Shown: positions 62,651 through 64,000 of the stretch, one piece after another
How positions within the stretch are numbered: position 1 is the stretch's first letter
How the letters are laid out: each line of letters starts with the position of its first letter
Assembly: GCA_022414725.1 (NCBI GenBank)
Contig: CM039464.1
Span: 54,106,268-54,170,267 of the forward strand
Reading direction: 5' to 3'
DNA: 64,000 nt
Source: Microglena sp. YARC
Taxonomy: Eukaryota; Chlorophyta; Chlorophyceae; Chlamydomonadales; Chlamydomonadaceae
The notes under the pieces: model-generated
The model's database searches: none
What the model was told of the DNA's origin: nothing
What the model saw: only the letters and a program-made list of their open reading frames with translations
Translations under genes and position numbers: made by a program

Positions 62651-63196
62651 GCCGTGTTCATCATCGTGATCATCATTGTAGGGTACCTCCGCGGATTCTA
62701 CAGCGAGGTCGTGTTCGTGAGCTCGGACGTCGACGGTCGCGAATACCTGATGCGTCGGCTGCCCGACCGCCAGAACGCGGCAAACCTCATGGCGCGCATC
62801 AACTCGAATCGTAACAAGCTGGTTCAGCATCTCGTGGCCAAGTACCCGAAAAACCCGGTCGTGCGCCAGCTGTACGATAACTACAACCCAGACGCTCTCT
62901 CGGAGGGCGGGGCGGAACTTGGGTACACATCGTACTCTGTAAACAAGGGTGAGAAGATCGTATTGTGCCTGCGTCAGCGTGACCACGAGCTAGTGGAGGA
63001 GAACATCCTCATGTATGTCGCGATCCACGAGCTGGGTCACCTCGCAACGGACGAGGTGGGACACACGCCCAAGTTCTGGTCGAACTTCAAGTGGATCCTG
63101 GGCGAGGCGATGTCTATCGGGCTCTACACCAAGGTTGACTTTGACAACGAGCCACAAAAGTATTGCGGGATCAACATCACCTCATCCATCGTTTGA
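62627..63196 (+). CDS. Membrane-anchored zinc metalloprotease (WLM-like)
   Basis: 189 residues from ATG 62627. The N-terminal helix (IFAVFIIVIIIVGYLRGF) anchors it. The zinc site is HELGHLATDEVGHTPKFWSN near residues 131-150: HExxH followed by GHxxxFW, as in WLM/SprT-related metalloproteases of giant viruses. The body binds a peptide strand (GYTSYSVNKGEKIVLCLRQR). It may process virion or host proteins at a membrane. The frame is intact and all zinc ligands are present. Confidence 0.75.
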   Translation: MGRFAEIFAVFIIVIIIVGYLRGFYSEVVFVSSDVDGREYLMRRLPDRQNAANLMARINSNRNKLVQHLVAKYPKNPVVRQLYDNYNPDALSEGGAELGYTSYSVNKGEKIVLCLRQRDHELVEENILMYVAIHELGHLATDEVGHTPKFWSNFKWILGEAMSIGLYTKVDFDNEPQKYCGINITSSIV

Positions 63197-63241
63197 TGGT
63201 TTACAGCGTTCTTGTCTACAAAAAATATACATCAAAAAATA

Positions 63242-63715
63242 ATGAGTCATGCGGGGTACGCGCATGCAACGTACACGGTCCTGTGTGTCGCCTTCCTGAT
63301 CGCGTGGATTTCCACTTACATAGTGAGGTCGACCACCAGCAGCAGAGAAGAGTTGACCTTGGAGAACGTAGGGACCACGTACGCCGGTTTCAGGAATGAC
63401 CTTGTGTTCTCGATGAAAGAGCCTCTCATAATGTTAGCTATCGGGGCGACCGTTCTGGGAGAACTGCACGCGTTTGTCCTCCCAACGATTGTAGGAAACG
63501 ATAACGAGGCCATGTTTTTATGCGGTCTGAATCTCATGTACCCGCATTTCAAGTTGTGCCTCTCGCACTTCATCCGCAAGTTCTATGATGCTTTTATGAT
63601 CTTGGGGATGGGGTGCATGCCCATACTAATGTACACAGTCCCAATGGATAAGTTTGTCATCTGCATGCTCTGGAGCAGCCTCTTCATCTTCATTGCGTCT
63701 TTCGCGAGTAGCTGA
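63242..63715 (+). CDS. Multi-pass membrane protein, unknown
   Basis: 157 residues from ATG 63242 (MSHAGYAHATYTVLCVAF), the first Met after the AT-rich gap. Helices lie near 10-28 (YTVLCVAFLIAWISTYI), 60-80 (PLIMLAIGATVLGELHAFVL), 115-132 (FMILGMGCMPILMYTV) and 138-156 (FVICMLWSSLFIFIASF). No motif recognised. It follows the metalloprotease on the same strand (46 bases) and may be co-expressed. Its 3' end overlaps the convergent gene by 26 bases. Confidence 0.6.
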   Translation: MSHAGYAHATYTVLCVAFLIAWISTYIVRSTTSSREELTLENVGTTYAGFRNDLVFSMKEPLIMLAIGATVLGELHAFVLPTIVGNDNEAMFLCGLNLMYPHFKLCLSHFIRKFYDAFMILGMGCMPILMYTVPMDKFVICMLWSSLFIFIASFASS

Positions 63716-64000
63716 TGGATCGGTCGTTGAAGAGCCAGTTCGCAAAGGCGCCCTGGTCGTTGGGGGCGGCGACAGTGTAAAACTGACGGAAGCCGGAATT
63801 ACGTTTGAACACATCGTGTGGCTCCTGCCATTTATCGCCGTGGAAGAGTTTGTCAACTCGCTTTCGGACCGACGGACGCGTGATGTCGCAAGGGGGACGC
63901 GTCCCCCCCACCAGCACTGCGCCCATGTCACCGATTGCAGGATTCATGAACGGGTTCTCTTTCGTGGGCGCGCGACAGAGCCTCGCCGTCTCGGGGTCAC
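63690..64000 (-). CDS. Conserved giant-virus virion-type protein, 5' part outside window
   Basis: The C-terminal ~103 residues of a gene running off the right edge. Reading in from 64000 gives ETARLCRAPTKENPFMNPAI, then VRKRVDKLFHGDKWQEP and FRQFYTVAAPNDQGAFANWL. The blocks PxKxNPFMN and RQFYT...PNDQxxFAxW define a well-conserved giant-virus family thought to be virion-associated. A start at the internal Met (63947) is not likely, because conserved sequence continues upstream. Confidence 0.7.
   Translation of the reverse strand, partial: DPETARLCRAPTKENPFMNPAIGDMGAVLVGGTRPPCDITRPSVRKRVDKLFHGDKWQEPHDVFKRNSGFRQFYTVAAPNDQGAFANWLFNDRSISYSRKTQ

Noticed and set aside
1..64000. tRNA, rRNA and CRISPR genes
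   Set aside because: I saw no cloverleaf with consensus T-loop and no ribosomal RNA blocks; a covariance-model scan could still reveal a tRNA.

Overview
The window reads as nucleocytoplasmic large DNA virus (giant virus, Nucleocytoviricota) DNA. It carries an mRNA capping enzyme, a FtsJ-type cap 2'-O-methyltransferase, a zinc-knuckle Nudix decapping-type hydrolase, a viral poly(A) polymerase, a TFIIB-like factor, an RPB7-like RNA polymerase subunit, a poxvirus A22-type Holliday junction resolvase, a MutS-family ATPase, an SF2 helicase with an embedded zinc finger, a deoxynucleoside kinase, and several short virion or membrane families known from algal giant viruses. The host is probably a eukaryotic alga. 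A 0.56 kb block at 44.7-45.3 kb looks like green-algal nuclear DNA, and mobile elements and broken genes are dense, so a giant virus integrated in a chlorophyte genome (GEVE) is a reasonable inference but not proven. The exact viral order cannot be fixed from this window.

Layout. 0-6.7 kb: a conserved viral protein, a fibre protein with a C-terminal S74 chaperone, an interrupted helicase and the FtsJ methyltransferase. 6.8-18.6 kb: small membrane proteins, a Fanzor 3' relic, an F-box/leucine-rich protein, a conserved structural protein, poly(A) polymerase, Holliday resolvase, a methyltransferase, a cyclin-box-like protein and the Nudix enzyme. 18.6-25.8 kb: two very large membrane proteins, a polyglutamine membrane protein and a GT25-like glycosyltransferase. 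26-31 kb: a tandem-duplicated small protein, then MutS and a protein kinase, both heavily frameshifted. 31.6-35.0 kb: a composite mobile element with inverted ends carrying an IS630/mariner-type transposase and a Fanzor nuclease gene, both decayed. 35.2-44.7 kb: DnaJ, virion proteins, deoxynucleoside kinase, RPB7-like, TFIIB-like (split by a stop codon), cold-shock and membrane proteins. 45.3-51.3 kb: a methyltransferase, small genes and the capping enzyme. 51.4-61.3 kb: three large surface or fibre genes in a row. 61.3-64 kb: a duplicated scrap of S74 sequence, an unknown protein, a membrane metalloprotease and the end of a conserved virion protein.

How it works together. Capping, cap methylation, polyadenylation and decapping enzymes, with viral TFIIB and RNA polymerase subunits, make a cytoplasm-type transcription and mRNA-turnover kit. 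S74, discoidin-like and LamG-like proteins probably form virion surface fibres, and the glycosyltransferase may decorate them. The F-box protein is a candidate handle on the host ubiquitin system.

Three dispersed repeat families thread through the window. Family A holds the core CTTTATTTGAGAACAA and a TATA box and often lies just upstream of a start codon in sense orientation. Family B is the terminal inverted repeat of the Fanzor-carrying element. Family C is a ~150 bp MITE. Many genes are frameshifted. Several breaks sit in homopolymers (slippage or sequencing error), but those in MutS, the kinase and Fanzor do not and look like real decay.
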